NCBI RefSeq assembly: GCF_000208745.1
Contig: NC_030859.1
Coordinates: forward strand, 4,392,593 to 4,456,592
DNA length: 64,000 nt
Direction of reading: 5' to 3'
Origin: Theobroma cacao
Lineage: Eukaryota > Streptophyta > Magnoliopsida > Malvales > Malvaceae
Numbering within the stretch: the first letter of the stretch is position 1; every line of letters begins with the position of its first letter. The translations under genes and the position numbers were made by a program. The notes beneath the pieces were generated by a model, which was not told the origin of the DNA, searched no databases, and saw only the letters and a program-made list of their open reading frames with translations. Below, piece by piece: positions 1-13,359 of this stretch.

Positions 1-40
1 GCAGTGACAATTTCCAATTGAATTTATGTGTCGTTCACAA

Positions 41-290
41 GATTTAGGACTTATTTTTCCGAGAATATCATCAATGATTGATGCTTAACTATTGATTTAT
101 TAATTGAACTTGATGACCGTAGAGCCTGACTTGTAATTTTGAAGTCAACTGTGTCAATGCCAGAAGATTTAGGACTTATTTTTCCAAGAATATCATCAAT
201 GATTGATGCTTAACTATGGATTTATTAATTAAACTTGATGACCGTAGAGCCTGACTTGTAATTTTGAAGTCAACTGTGTCAATGCCTTAA
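41..290. repeat. 125-bp tandem duplication in an OTU intron
   Basis: The unit starting GATTTAGGACTTATTTTTCC at 41 starts again at 166, a period of 125 bp, with only a few mismatches (for example CCGAG/CCAAG near position 60/185). The second copy fades at about 286-290, roughly 30 bp before the acceptor at 318. The near identity points to a recent local duplication. Confidence 0.9.
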
Positions 291-318
291 GTGATTCCTT
301 TTATTTTATATGTTCCAG

Positions 319-2509
319 TTTCGTTCTTTATCAGATCAACTTTACCGTTCTCAAGATCACCACAGGTTTGTGAGGCAGCAAGTTGTTTCTCAGGTTGGTT
401 GGCATTTCTATAAGTTCATTTTATCCAGTCAATTGAAGTCCTTTGGTGGCATATTCAATCTCTTAGTCTAATGATTTTTTTTTTCTCTTGATATGTTTGA
501 TTTCATTAGCTTAAATTGAATCCAGAGATTTACAAGGGTTATGTTCCAATGGCTTATGGCGACTATTTGAAGAAAATGAACAAGTAAAAATGTTTCCGTG
601 CTATTGTAGTACTAAAAATGTTTTAAGAACACTTTCATGCTTACAATAGTTATTTACATCGATGAAGCAGGAATGGTGAATGGGGTGATCATGTTACATT
701 GCAAGCAGCTGCAGATACGGTATGGTCAACTACCAAACCTTTCTATTTCTAACATGATTTGACTTTAGTTCTTTTCCCAACTGATTGCTGGATTTAAAGT
801 ATTTGAATATAGACCATAAATTTTGTACCACCATAAGGCTTAAACTTTAGCAATATACGAGAACTGATTTTTGTTCACATTATTTTTTTAGGAAATGTTC
901 GCTGTTTAAGTTTTAAATGCATGCTTGTTTTCTAAAAGAAGTATTAATATTAAGCTTTACCCGTGTGGGTGAACTTTGTTACCACAATGAGTTTGTGGTT
1001 TTCTAAGATTGGAAAATTATATGGGAGCAATATGTTATTCCTTGCCTAAAAACTTGACAATGGCCACAAATTTGTGGGTTGAGGTAAGGCAACAAAATAG
1101 ATGATTTATAATTATTCATGTGATACTGTTTCCTATTGTTTAAGATTTTAAGCGTTCATCAGATTGGGTAATAAAATATGTCTCATTGCACAATAACATT
1201 TTTTTATCAAGCAATTTCAAGTTCTATTTTATAAAATAATGGAGGACTTTTATTTGTATTTTCTTTAAGACATTTACTTATTATAAAGCGGTTTAGTTTG
1301 TAGGTTCATGTGTGGTATGCTTGAGAAGTTGCTGAAGAGATGTGTGATTGTTACAAATATAACTAAACAACATTAAAGCACGTAACATTTCATATCTTGC
1401 ATTACTTTTGCAACTCTAGTGTTTTGCTTACTTTACGTGGACTATTTAATAGATGATTAATGTAAATTTGCTGTTTGATTGCAGTATGGGGTGAAGATAT
1501 TTGTATTAACTTCATTTAAGGATACATGTTATATCGAGATCCTTCCACATCGTCAAAAGTCTCAACGAAGTAAGATATATTGATGCTTTTCATCTTTTTT
1601 CTTTTTTTGGTATAATATTGGAAATGTAGCATTTTTTTTTTTTTGAAAGGCTATTGGAAATGTAGCATTAATATATGAGAAAACAAAAAAACCAGAGATG
1701 AGTTGTTCAGATATGTCATTAGATTTTAAACTTTTAAGGCTAGACTCAATTTACAATACTTGTCACATGCTTATCACAACATTTTTTGGGATAAAACAGA
1801 AAAAGCACCAATTAGATAAATGTAAGAAAAGCATGTCTATATGATCATGAAGCTTGTGAAATGGTGTAGGTTGTTGAATTCATGGATCACCCATTCTTCC
1901 TGAACTTTGTATAACTTATTTTTGGATAGCAGTTCATATTTCCCAATATTTGAGAAGCAGATATACTTGTGATGGGGTCAGAGTTTTGCCATATTTTCTT
2001 TTTCATATCATGGTTTTTTTGTCTTTGAATTCGTACAAAATAGTGCTTTTCAACTTTTTTGCTTTAGATGGAAATGATAATATTCTAGTTTTTAACTAAG
2101 ACCGAAACTTGCCAATCGAATATGATGAAAGAATTCTTTGCCTCTTAAAATTGCCTATGGCTGTTCTAGTTGCTGGTTTTACGTACTTGCTTCCATGTTA
2201 CCTGTTTATGAATTATGACTTTCTAGTTGCTGGTTTTATGTACTTGCGTCCATGTTACCTGTTCATGAATTATGACTTATGCAGTTATATTCTTGAGTTT
2301 CTGGGCTGAGGTGCACTATAATTCGATTTATCCTGAAGAAGGTAAACTTACTCAGCAAAACGCATTTAATAAAACACGAGTTGCTATTCCCAATGTGGAA
2401 GAAACTGTTTTAAGTTATTGTATAATCATGTTCATGTTGTTTTTTATATCCAGAACTGCCTATGTTAGAGAGTCAGAAAAAGAAGAAATGGTGGATGATT
2501 TTAAGTTAA
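319..2509 (+). CDS. OTU-domain cysteine deubiquitinase, 3' six exons (5' part outside window)
   Basis: Exons join(319..393, 510..583, 671..719, 1485..1569, 2285..2341, 2454..2509), all with GT-AG borders and matching phases, encode the last 131 residues. The stretch starts FRSLSDQLYRSQDHH, the segment that follows the catalytic DGNC box of plant OTU proteins, continues through NGEWGDHVTLQAAAD and ends with FWAEVHYNSIYP, which holds the catalytic His. A Lys/Trp-rich tail (KKKKWW) precedes the stop at 2507-2509. The family cleaves ubiquitin chains; it resembles Arabidopsis OTU9-OTU12 (At5g04250 group), small soluble enzymes. The catalytic Cys exon must lie left of base 1, because bases 1-318 are intron. 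The gene converges on the Pumilio gene about 0.9 kb downstream. Identification is strong; the exact paralogue is not decided. Confidence 0.9.
2164..2277. repeat. 57-bp tandem duplication next to OTU exon acceptor
   Basis: TTCTAGTTGCTGGTTTTA occurs at 2164 and at 2221; two 57-bp units differ at about four positions. The second unit stops a few bases before the splice acceptor at 2283-2284, so the duplicated DNA forms the intron end, including its pyrimidine-poor acceptor context. Confidence 0.88.
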
Positions 2510-3422
2510 GAGCATTGCTTGCGATGGCAGACTCATACATTGCACCTGGTGGAGTTTCCATTGGGGGTTAGGGCTGCCTTTGATAGTTAGTAGCATCTTT
2601 CTTTCCATCTTTGTACATGCCATGTAATTTCTTTCATGTATATAGATCGGACCTTGTGACACTTTCTTCTCCTTTTTTCTTCTTTAAAATCGGCAATAGG
2701 GCAATAGGTTAATAGTATTTGATTGTAAATAAATTTTTAGTGATTTCTTCAATTGATTGATTGATTTATTTATTTAGTTTTAGCATATTAGGAGCACGTC
2801 ATTATTAATAGAAAAATTCACGTATACGTCACAAGATCATTACTTCTTTTTGTAAAAATTTAACCTGATAAAACATGTAACATAAAGTTGACTTTTATAA
2901 ATTTAGTCTTAAAATCTAATATTTAATATTCTTGCAGAATGTGTAACATTCACGTTTATAAATTTATCAAAATTTCCATAGTAGGCATTATTGGGAAAAG
3001 TTTTCATCACATAACAAGTCTAGCAAGAGATAAGAATATGAGGTAATATTTACATAATAAATGCAAGCAAAAATTCTCAATATTGATTGCAACTCACTCT
3101 AAGCATTTACATCCATAGCTTCTGCTTTACAATCTATATATCCACTTCCAGAATGGATACCCAAAATTATAACTCATCCTCTGCTCTGCTCTTGTTCATC
3201 CAACACAACCTTCCCTACAACAAGTCTTCTTTGAATATACAATTAAATATCGACAAGGCACCATCTTATTCTCTAGTCCTACTACTACTGGATTGGTGTT
3301 TATCTATCAACTTTTTTTTTACTCACCCTCCATGTCAGCTGTACAATTTGCATCTATTTCCAGTCTTGTCGTGGCAGCACAGAAAAAGTAGAGTGCCATA
3401 TATGCTTTTATACATGGATTAT
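2510..3422. other. Convergent intergenic region with the two 3' UTRs
   Basis: This holds the OTU 3' UTR (+) and the Pumilio 3' UTR (-). I see no further gene. The open frame at 3087-3437 lies antisense to the Pumilio 3' end and looks random. Confidence 0.6.
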
Positions 3423-6400
3423 TTAGGCGGCCAATGACGAAAGTAATCCTATGCGCCTTTCTGCAATCAACATTTTCGGGTTTATATAAGTTGGCAGCAG
3501 TCACTGATAAGGCTAGGCTAGTAATTATAAAACAAAAGGTAAGGGAAACTCACCTCCAGTTGCAATAAGCTTCTCAACGCGTGAAACAATATGTTTGCCG
3601 TAAGTGTACCTCTTCAGGGCATTTAAATGTACCTTGATTCGAGAGAGAATCAACTCAAGACTCCGATCATCACAAGTCTCAAGAACCTTTTGCACAACAT
3701 AGTTTCCAAATTGATCTTTCATCATGGCCTGCAGTTTTCAATTCCACAAATTTCAGTATTTGGCAAGTGCAAATTAAGAACTGAAACATATTCATGCAAG
3801 TACATGGTTATAAAGTCTTACAAAAGCAGCAAATAATACCCAAGAATTTGCATTAGTAATGCAGCAAGACAAAATATAGAGGAAAAACTTAGGTGCAGGG
3901 AATGAAAAAAACAGTGTAAAAATGCACTATGGTGGGTCTCACGAGAAACTAAGTATTCTGCACACCATCTCTTCTAGGATGATAGTCATATTTCAACATT
4001 TTGTACACCATTTTCAGATTTCTTGCTAAGATAGTTATTGCATTGATTTGATTAAAAAACAAAGACAGAAGATCTTCACCATTAAAATATAATCTCTCAT
4101 TATGGTTACACCAAAAAAAGAAAAACTATTTGATGTGAAAAAATAAAAAATACTTGGAGAAACTGCATACACAAATACATACATATATCACCATTTGCAT
4201 GTGGAAAAAGAAATTACTATTGTGACAGACCTGCAATGGCTCATTTTCATCAGTAGAACCAAGCATCTCGTTCACCAAAATTTGACGTTCCTCAGGCCCA
4301 CCAAAAGTCAAGCACTTCTCGACAACATTAGAAGCGAATTTCTGCTGACTCATCTTCACGATTTGTCCTGCAAGCTTGCTGATAATAGCAGATCGCTCAT
4401 GTGGTTTACCATGTTCAAGAACATGCTACCACACATAAATAGACATGTCAAGGACACATAATTAATACAATAGCATGGATGATCAAAATAGGACATATAT
4501 TGGCAAAATGCGGCTAGAGCAACAAGCAACTGGTAAAAGAAAATTGGAAGAAACAACTTGAGCCACAATAAAAAGTGATTTTAGCTTGAAACCAAGCATA
4601 CATCAGCTTTTCCAAAACCTCGTTCATGGCACAGTTTCAAGACAATCCAAAGTGAAGATAAGACACTTTAACAAAAACCAACATAAAAGAAAAGAATTAA
4701 TGACAAACTAAATATAATCCAGTAAGAATTTAACAAATTGTTCACAAAAGAACTACTAGGACTTGGGTACTAGGGTTGTGTGCAGCAAAATATATGCAAG
4801 ACGCATGAATTCCAATACATAGTCATACAGTAGAGTGCATTGCTGATGGAGAGTATCTTGTATGCATCTAATGATAGCCAAGCAGAAACAAATATGCCTC
4901 CCATGTGATTCAATATAATCCTCCAGGCAAAACAAATTCACATACACAAGTATTTAATCCTTTTTGCATAGGCAGAAATGTGAATATAGAGAACTTCTGA
5001 ATGATACTTTTGGGATGGGGAAAGGGAAAGAAGGAATAGATGATATCTGATCTGGAAACCAAGATGAAGAAGTTTGATGTCTAAAAATAGTCAAAGAACG
5101 AAAAATCTACTAATTACAAACTGATTCTCAGAAAGATCTACTAATTACAAACTGATTCTCAGAGCATATTACAATTAGCAATATATATGCAAAAACAGAT
5201 AAAGCAATTAACTTGAGAGAACATTGTAGAAAACAGGGTAAGCTCCATTTTTCTGATAGCAGATAAATTAGATCACATTTCCCAAATGAAAAGTAGAAAT
5301 AGACTAAATTCAAAAGGGAAGCTTAGATACCTGAATAACATAGTTCCCATATTGATCTTGTGCCAGAGTGCATACAGATAGCATGATCTCATCCATAATA
5401 ATTTGTTGGGTTTTTACATCATCGCAATGTTCCAGAACCCTCTATCAGCATTAATAGTGAGTGAAAATTAATATAAGTAAATGTCATATCTCCAGCAATG
5501 AAAGGGTATGATCAGTAAATTTCAAACCTGAATGACACGACAACCATAAGGGTGGGTAGAAAGAGCGACAACTTGGCCATGGAAAGCAGATATGATAAAC
5601 AGAATTCGATCCTGAGGGACACACTCTATACACTTCTGAATAACATGATTACCGTTCTGATCACGAACACATTTCATGATTGAACCATCAAGCTCTGCCA
5701 CCATTCCAGTCTGCTGATCCACACCAACAACTTCCAAAGCCTGTGGTCATCAGATTTCTAGCAATAAGAGGCTAATATAACTCCCTCAAACCCAAAAGAT
5801 ATACAAGCAATTCACTTTAACTTTGACCATCCTGATAATATATAACCCCCTCAAACCCAAAAGATATACGAGCAATTCACTTTAACTTTGCGGACCATTC
5901 TGATAAGACAGGACTTCATCTCATACCATTATCAGATCAATTGTCAACATTAAGTCATTAGATTGCCATAAATAAGTAAAATGTTTTGGTAAAGGCACTT
6001 GCATGAAATGCTCTTCCTACACATACTACCACCCCTCTACATCACAATTCTTAAGCAAATTGCTAATTCATCACTTCTGGTAACAGTTGAGGATTCTTGT
6101 GCATACTCAAGTGCTCCAAACAACAAAACAGCCATAACTATTATAAATTGGATGATTAAAATAGTTTCATGCGGCCTGTAAAAGTGCTACTAAGCCTGGC
6201 AATTTAATAGAAAGTGACTCCAGTATAGGATGGAGGCTATTGAAAGTAAAAAATGATCAATATAGCATGGAAATTCTTTTATAAAAAAAAAAAAAGAAAG
6301 ATAGGGAAACACAGTTCATGCACCTTCTGAATCACTCTGCAACCATACATTTGAAGACTGAGAGGCAACACATGACCAGTAAGTTGACTGGCTAACTCTG

Positions 6401-9400
6401 CTCTTTGACTTTCTGTACCATGCTCAAAAAACTGCAAATCCAGCTCAACAATTAGGCTAGCAATTATAATTATATAAACAGGATGATTGACTAATTGAAA
6501 TAAGTAATGATGTATATACTTTCTGTATGACATAATTTCCAAACACATCAGTCATCAAAGCGCGAGCATGGGGAATAATCTCAGGAAATATTTTGGTCTT
6601 CTCTTCCTCTGTGGCAGTTTCTAATTTCTGCTGAATAAAGCGACTACCATACTGATCCGTACTGCATCATACAATAGCGATTAGATTCAGTACATTACAC
6701 GCATGAGTGCTGGGCACATAACATAAAAGATAGCACCATGACACTACCTGAATTCAACAACATGATCAATGATATCTAAGAGTTCAAAACACCTAGTCTT
6801 GTTGTTCTTAAATTCATCTAATAAAGATGATATGAATCTTCCATCCACATTATTACCAATATCTGAGGGCCATGCTCCTGTTGAGGTTCTCATCATTGAA
6901 TTAAAACGTGCAGTTCTATCATTCTGTATACTTCCAGAACCAATAGAGGGGAGTACAGAATTTGCCATTGAATTTCCAGCAAACGGCATGCCAAGACCAT
7001 ACGAGGGATTCCCATAATAGCCATGATTCAGAGCAGCAGCTTTACCTAAAAGTGGCAGTTCATACTGCTGCTTCTGTTGAGCTAATATTGCCTCAAGGTA
7101 TGCTTTTTGAAGGCCATCCAAATCCCCATGCAGAGTACCAACATAGTTCCCAGAAAGCAGAGAATCAGGGCTAGCTGCAGCTCGTGCCCCATACTGAGAA
7201 GTTCTTTGCAAGTACTGGATATAACGAGGATCCATAAGTGGAGAAAGAAGGTCAGCCCCTTGATTTCCAGCTCTATTTAAACTTTGCCTATCCCCAGTAC
7301 CAGTCAAAGGGGAACCTACAAAAAAAAAACAGAACGACAACAGCAACAAAAGTTACAGAGAAAAATGTATAAACTGATCAATGCCAACAAAAAAAATATA
7401 CAAGCTTCCAGAAGATACAATACCTGCATTTAAATGGTTCTTAATCGCTGAATTCAACTTCTGGTTAACAGAATAAGCACTGGGTAGTTGGCCAATGAAA
7501 TCTGTGTTTGCAAGATTCACATTAGGATGGCCAACATCACATACTTCCAAACTTCCAAGGCCTGAAGGATGCACTTTTGCGTAAAGATCTGCAGAAGAGG
7601 AAGTTCTTTTGGGAATGCTGACTTGTCCATTGGAACTAATATTATAAGCATTAATATTAGGTGCAATTCCCTTTTTCCTTGCCAAGTCGATATGGTTGGT
7701 AGGAAATGCAAGCTTTTCAGCACTGGACTTGTCAATGAATTGCTGCTGCAAACTCTGATTATGACCATTGGGCATATTGAATGAAAAATCTAGCTGATTA
7801 TCCAGATCAACCTGAAGCTGAGACCGCATATGACTATTCTCATCTGCATGTCTAGTTTTCGATAAGGTCAACCCAGATAATGTAGCTCCAATTTCAGAAA
7901 GTTCAGTCACAGCAGAAGAATGCCCATTTTGGACATTAGATCCAATGATATTCTTTTTTTCTGCATGGCCAACCTTGCTCCCAACAGGAGGAAGTCCAGA
8001 ACCAGAAGACCTCCCAACTAAATATGGTTCAGGAGTTGTACTCCTCGATAATGATGAACCTACAGCAGATGCAAAAGAGTGAGAAGTAGTTTTACCATGG
8101 CTCTGAACTCCTACCACACCTGGACGAGCTACCCCAGCAGGCAAGCTCTCTATGGACTCTGCTGCATTATGAAAACCTGGTGGACTGGGATCAGCAATGC
8201 TAGCTGCATCCAACATATCACTAAAAGCATTGCGACTTGATGGCTGTGAGAGATGGCCTGATAAGGTGGCAGGTCGATCAAGTCCATCCTGCACAAGATA
8301 ATCTTGTCAGCTGTACTACAGAACCAGTTAAATTAAACAAATGGTATTTCACTTAATCAATGATCCACATTCATTCGAATTAAATCACATTGTTTAGTGT
8401 TAAGCAATGTTAAGATGTTTCAAGCATAACAATAAAAGTAATGCGGATCTAAAAGTGTTACGAATAAGATAAACATGCATCATTACAAAACAAACACGAG
8501 AACCTCAAGGCAGAAAATAACTGTAATTGATTATCCAAAACTTGAAAATAATTGAATACATTCCAATTTAAATGCTGCAGAAGAAAATAATCTAAAAAGC
8601 TGAACCTTGATACCCTTTTTCTCTTTGCACCAATTACTTGGATCATCATACCAAGGTCACAAGTACATCATTAAATTGTTGTATTATACAATTTTCATGA
8701 AAATCCTTATAGCCATAGTCATATAATTCCCTCTAATTGCATTTTGTGAAAATCCTTATAGCATGAAAGTCAAGAAAAGAAAATGGAGAAGAGAATCCCA
8801 CAGATGCACCATGCAAAAGAAATACATAGTAAAGTACCCAGAAATTCCCAGGAATCTTGGAAGTTAGATCTAGAAAGTGAGCTGAGTTAATAGCGTTAGT
8901 AAATAAGAAGATATGTCCAACAAAAACAAAAAGGATTAAAGGATAGGAAAGAAAAGGCAAATTGGTAGATGCTGGATGGAAACTGTAAACAAGTTGAGAA
9001 ACAAGTAGGAGAGTCTTCAACCTAATATAACCAACAATATGAGATATTTAACGAACTCAACCCAATGATTCAAAGGCACATCTACAATCAAAATAAGAAT
9101 CTTCTTTTAACACCATCCCACCACAAAAATAAATGCAAGAAAAGAAATATATTAACCAAAGCAAAAGAGGGAAATGAAATTGGAAATCACCTATATGGGA
9201 AATTTATACTGGCATGAATATCATAAAAAAAAAAAAACAGGACAAAACAACCCATATCAGTACAGAGACATTAAAACCAATAATGTTGCAATGAGGTTAA
9301 AAGAAAAAAAAATACAACCTACAAACTCATCAATTGAAGGGGGGGCTACATCACCTGAAGAATGTCAGCAAAACTCTTCCTCCTTGCACCAAGCCCAGTA

Positions 9401-10044
9401 CCAGACAGCCCAACCAAACCATCTGAACCTCTATCAAGCCACTCAGCTGACATTTTTCTAGATGTATTCCTTGCATTGGTATTCCTCAGTTCCATCAAAT
9501 CATTTTGTTCTTGTTGTACAGAAAGACCTGGCTGCATTGAAAATAAGGACGAACTATCACCGCCATCAACCAACTTCTTCTTTCTCCAGTCCCCAATGTT
9601 CCCAAGGGAAGACCCACTAGCCTGAAACCTTTGTGCAACACGCCAATCCTCTTTTGATAACAACGGTGGAGGCAGCCTTGGATTTATGTTTTCATGGGAG
9701 TAATAATATGAAAGATATGCAGGGTGTGAGCGTATCTCATCTTCAGACAGCATTCCATTATTGCTACTACTACTACTACCAGCAACAGCAGTTATGCCAT
9801 TAATGTCTCCAAAATCAGGATTAGCAAAAAGACTACCAACAGCACTCAAGGATCCCTCAACTGTAGGTGGAGCACTGCCACTCCTATATATATTAAGATC
9901 CCTTTCACGACCTACAAATTGTTGATTACGATGCGCTTGCAAAATCAATTCTAGCTCAGTGAAACTATCTTCCAAATTCCCACCATGTCTTTCTAAACCA
10001 TTATCTATAGTTGGTAGCATATCTATGTTACTGCCTGTAACCAT
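3423..10044 (-). CDS. Pumilio/PUF RNA-binding protein, group I plant type (APUM1/2-like)
   Basis: Complete on the minus strand: exons 10044..9355, 8288..7424, 7315..6748, 6661..6520, 6431..6324, 5740..5528, 5441..5331, 4425..4231, 3728..3554, 3460..3423. All introns are GT-AG and phases agree, giving 1034 aa. The start [11 protein letters not shown] lies just after an acceptor (tag at about 10054), so a 5' UTR intron is likely. Residues 1-670 form a Ser/Asn/Gly-rich tail; the PUM domain fills about 678-1025. Eight repeats show the RNA-contact cores GSRFIQ, GNYVIQ, GCRVIQ, GNHVIQ, GCRVIQ, GNYVIQ, ASNVVE and GNYVVQ, the order found in PUM proteins that read UGUANAUA in mRNA 3' UTRs. The family represses translation and promotes decay of target mRNAs in the cytoplasm. 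The protein ends [12 protein letters not shown]. Confidence 0.95.
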
Positions 10045-11030
10045 CCCCAAAACCCTACATCCACAAAATAACAAATAAATAAAATATAAGCTAAATCCCA
10101 GGATAATCAAAACCCATCATGCAAAGTCTTAAGTTTTATTTAATTCTTCTTCATTTACTAAAGCATTTAATAATGGATATTGTGTTAAAAGATACCGAAA
10201 GTCACAAAATAAAAGTGGTTTCATACTTAGAAATCAGTGCCTTTTTTTTCTACTCTTTTCAGTATTTTCTCAGCAAGCAAACAGACAATAAATGAAAATT
10301 AAAATTCAATTAAGAAAAGAAACAACTTATTTAAAAAAAAGTCCCATCTTCAGGAAAAAAATAAACATATTAAAAAAATCCCATTTTTTGCAACCAAACA
10401 GAGCATAATTGAACATTAAAATTCAATATAAAAACATTTTTTTTTCTAAAAAAGTCCCATCTTCAGCATAATTGAACATTAAAATTATAAAACAAAAACT
10501 ATAAATTTTAAAAAAAATCCCCAGAGTATTTCTTCAGCAACTAACCATATTACTGAACATTTAATTCAACAAAAAAAACCCAAAATTTTTAAAAATCCCC
10601 ATGGTATTTTCTCATCAACCACATAGCTTTATAAAACATTGAATTTCAATAAAAAAAATGTAAAAATTTCTTACAAAAACACCTTCAGGCAAATCCCCGC
10701 ATCAAGTAACAACAAAGCACCAAAATCAATCAACCTGAAACTCAAACCAAATAAAAATCAGCGACAATATTAATTTCTATTATTGAATTACGCTTATAAC
10801 GACGTCAATTAAGATAAACTTACAGTGCTTGAAGATCAATACTCTTTCTTTTATATTTCTTTTATTGAATTCTTTAAACCAAAAAAAAATTTTGGGGATC
10901 GAAAATAATAATTATTTTCAATAGATGGGAAAAAAAATTAACAAAGAGGGAGGCGAGGTATGGAGGTTGGAGATCGCGTAATGTCTTCTCTCAGATTCTT
11001 TCGAAACGGCCGTTTTTTTTATTTAAATTT
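10045..11030 (-). other. Pumilio 5' UTR intron and probable leader/promoter
   Basis: Minus-strand bases 10063-10054 read as a splice acceptor before the start codon. Upstream is a T-rich (minus strand) intron with imperfect repeats (see separate entry). Bases 10960-11010 read in minus as a CT-rich leader (CCAACCTCCATACCTCGCC), typical of a plant 5' UTR. The donor of this UTR intron was not fixed. Confidence 0.5.
10338..10500. repeat. Imperfect repeat in Pumilio 5' UTR intron
   Basis: AAAGTCCCATCTTCAG occurs at about 10338 and again at about 10451; ATAATTGAACATTAAAATT occurs at about 10405 and 10468. This is a decayed duplication with a spacer of different length between the two motifs. Confidence 0.7.
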
Positions 11031-12049
11031 ATTAGGAAACTTTAAATATGTACAAAATAAAAGGAATAAAGAAACAAGAGAGAGGAAGTGGGGCCGAGAA
11101 TGAGGTGATATGAGACGTTGGATTAAGAACGGACGGTGATGGACGGTAATTACGTGCATGGACGTTAATTGCTAAGCAAGTAGTTGATTTTTATTTATTA
11201 TTATTATTATTTCAATGACGTTAGGGTAAAGAGTTGAAAGGAGAATTAGGGTATATACTACATACTTTATGATATAATATAATATAATAACGCATACAGA
11301 GAAAATAGAGGATGGTCTATCACTACATCAAATAAGTCATGATCTTTCATTCAATTCAAATAAGTTTTTAGTTTTTTTATTGCATTTAAGTGAAATTTAA
11401 ATTTTTATATTAAGTGTTTGTTTGATTTGATTTTTTTTTAATTTATTTATTTTTTAAAAATAAATATTAATATTTAAAAATAAAACTTTAAAGAAGAGCT
11501 TTCTTCTCTTGTTTTAAAAACACATCTCAAGAAATAATTTCCCTCTCCTCTCTCTTCTTCTGCAAATCATTTTTATCTAACACTCTTCCACCTTTCCTTA
11601 CAAATACTATTTAAAAAAATAAAATAAAAGATTAGTAACAAAATAAGAAAATTTGAAATTTTTTTATTTGTACAAACATTAAGGGAAAAATATTCAACAT
11701 TTAAAGTTATATTCAGTTACCATTTAAAAGTTTTCTCTCTTTTTCGTTAAAGATTTTAATATTAAATACATCGTTTCCTTTTCTCTTTACTTTTTTGGAG
11801 AATTGAAGTATTATGTTCCGATTGCTTAGTAGATCAATAAAAATCTAATACTATTATTACTATACAAAGTTTGAGAATTATTCTATTTTTGTATGAATTT
11901 ATTTGATTTTAAGTAAAATATTCATATCAATAAATTTTAATCGAAATTACACAAAGCTACACTTCACTCCAAATGTCTAAACGACGTTAATATTAAATAT
12001 GAAATATTTAAAATGTTCAATTTTTCATTATTTTCTTTCTCTCAAGCCA

Positions 12050-12250
12050 ATTGGCAACGTCCCTTACACCGATCTACCACCCTACGCTCCCCTAGATCCC
12101 TATGAGCACCAAGGCTCCCCAAGGGAGCCTCAGTCCGACTTTCCAAGGGAGCCCCAAATTGGGCTCCTCAAGGGGAGCACTAACGCTCCCTCAAGGAGCC
12201 TCAATCGGGCTCCTTAGGGGAACTTCGGTGCTCCCTTGAGAAGGCTGATC
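12050..12250. repeat. GC-rich island of short repeated motifs
   Basis: Within very AT-rich DNA this block repeats variants of AAGGGAGCC / GGCTCC (for example CCAAGGGAGCCTCAG, CCAAGGGAGCCCCAA, CTCAAGGAGCCTCAATC). The motifs occur in both orientations, so the strand can fold on itself. A plus-strand frame across it gives a Pro-rich repetitive peptide, which I regard as chance. It could be a fragment of a repeat family or a satellite. Confidence 0.6.
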
Positions 12251-12689
12251 AAGGCTTTTTTTAAAAAAATTAATAAAAAATTATATAATAGTAAATTTTA
12301 AAATTAATAAAAAATAAAATTATTTTTTTAATATTACCATGACATCAAATTAATAAAAACATTAATGATTGATTAACGATTTGACCTATATATTTAGCGA
12401 AAGATATTTTTTTGAGATGGAGTGTCTATTTAGAAAATTAATAGACTTGCTTGAAATTTTGATTAAAACCTAGGAAGAGAGGGTATTTTACCCTTAGTTT
12501 TAACATCTAAAATCGTATATAAGTTTGAAACAGACTTATTCTGTTTTGATTTATTAGGTGATTGAACAAAACATGAATGTCCTTTATGATAATTTTAACC
12601 AAAATTAGAGCTTATATAATTTATTTTACCAAACAACTTCATAATAACTTTTAAGCTAAAAAAAAGTTAAGCCAAATATACTCTAAGTC

Positions 12690-13130
12690 AAATAAGTTCT
12701 TATAATTAACGATTAATTAATTATCATTAATTAAAATGACATTTGTCATTCTATAACCACGTGATATTAACGTGGAGGGTGAAAAATGTCACATGATATA
12801 ACAGCAACATGTCATGTCATTATCCACTATGATATGACAGTATGTCACATTAGCACTACATGACATAGAATGAAAAGTGATATTTTGACTAACAGTCAGT
12901 TAACTATTAATTATAAAAGCTTATTTAACTCAAAATAAAAATATAAATATTTGATTGAATCTAATAAAATAAATTTTTATAAGTAATAGTTAACTAATTA
13001 TCATTAGTCAAAATAATATTTCTCATTTTATGTTTGCGTGGCATTGACATGTTGTTAATGTAAATGGTGAAAAGTAATGCATGATGCTACATCATTATGT
13101 AATGTCATTATCCATTATGATATGTAAGAT
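12690..13130. repeat. Diverged dispersed repeat, two tandem copies
   Basis: Two related segments (about 12710-12840 and 12985-13122) share AATTATCATTA, GTCAAAAT and GTCATTATCCACTATGATATG-like stretches. A third partial relative lies at about 16205-16330, beyond the LINE/LTR nest. It is probably an old non-autonomous repeat; no terminal inverted repeat was found. Confidence 0.55.
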
Positions 13131-13321
13131 AAACCTTATTGGGCACCCTCATCCTCAGGACTATTTATTGTTTCATCAACTTAACTTATGAAAGATTGAG
13201 AGGTTCGGTTATATTGAATATTGCTAATGGTAATGATATATAGAGCTTGATATGGAGTTGGCAGGATTCTAAAAAGATCCGCACCCTTTTTTTTTTTTGA
13301 TACACAACAAGTTGCTAACAA

Positions 13322-13324
<3 letters not shown>

Positions 13325-13355
<31 letters not shown>
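13325..13355. repeat. (GA)n microsatellite
   Basis: About 15 uninterrupted GA units. Confidence 0.97.

Positions 13356-13359
<4 letters not shown>

Larger units (their letters stand above)
11031..13324. other. AT-rich intergenic DNA
   Basis: No supported gene. It holds low-complexity AT stretches, the GC-rich island at 12050-12250 and the diverged repeat at about 12700-13125, which are listed separately. Confidence 0.6.

Noticed and set aside
2109..2309. 66-codon plus-strand open frame with a repeated hydrophobic peptide
   Set aside because: It lies in an OTU intron and owes its repeat to the 57-bp tandem duplication; it runs through a real splice acceptor.
2272..2571. 99-codon plus-strand open frame
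   Set aside because: It overlaps the last two OTU exons but reads through the intron and uses the wrong frame for the final exon; the spliced reading ends at 2509.
11999..12217. Pro-rich 72-codon frame as a small gene
   Set aside because: It is explained by the GC-rich repeat block; no start context, no homologue recognised, no splice signals.
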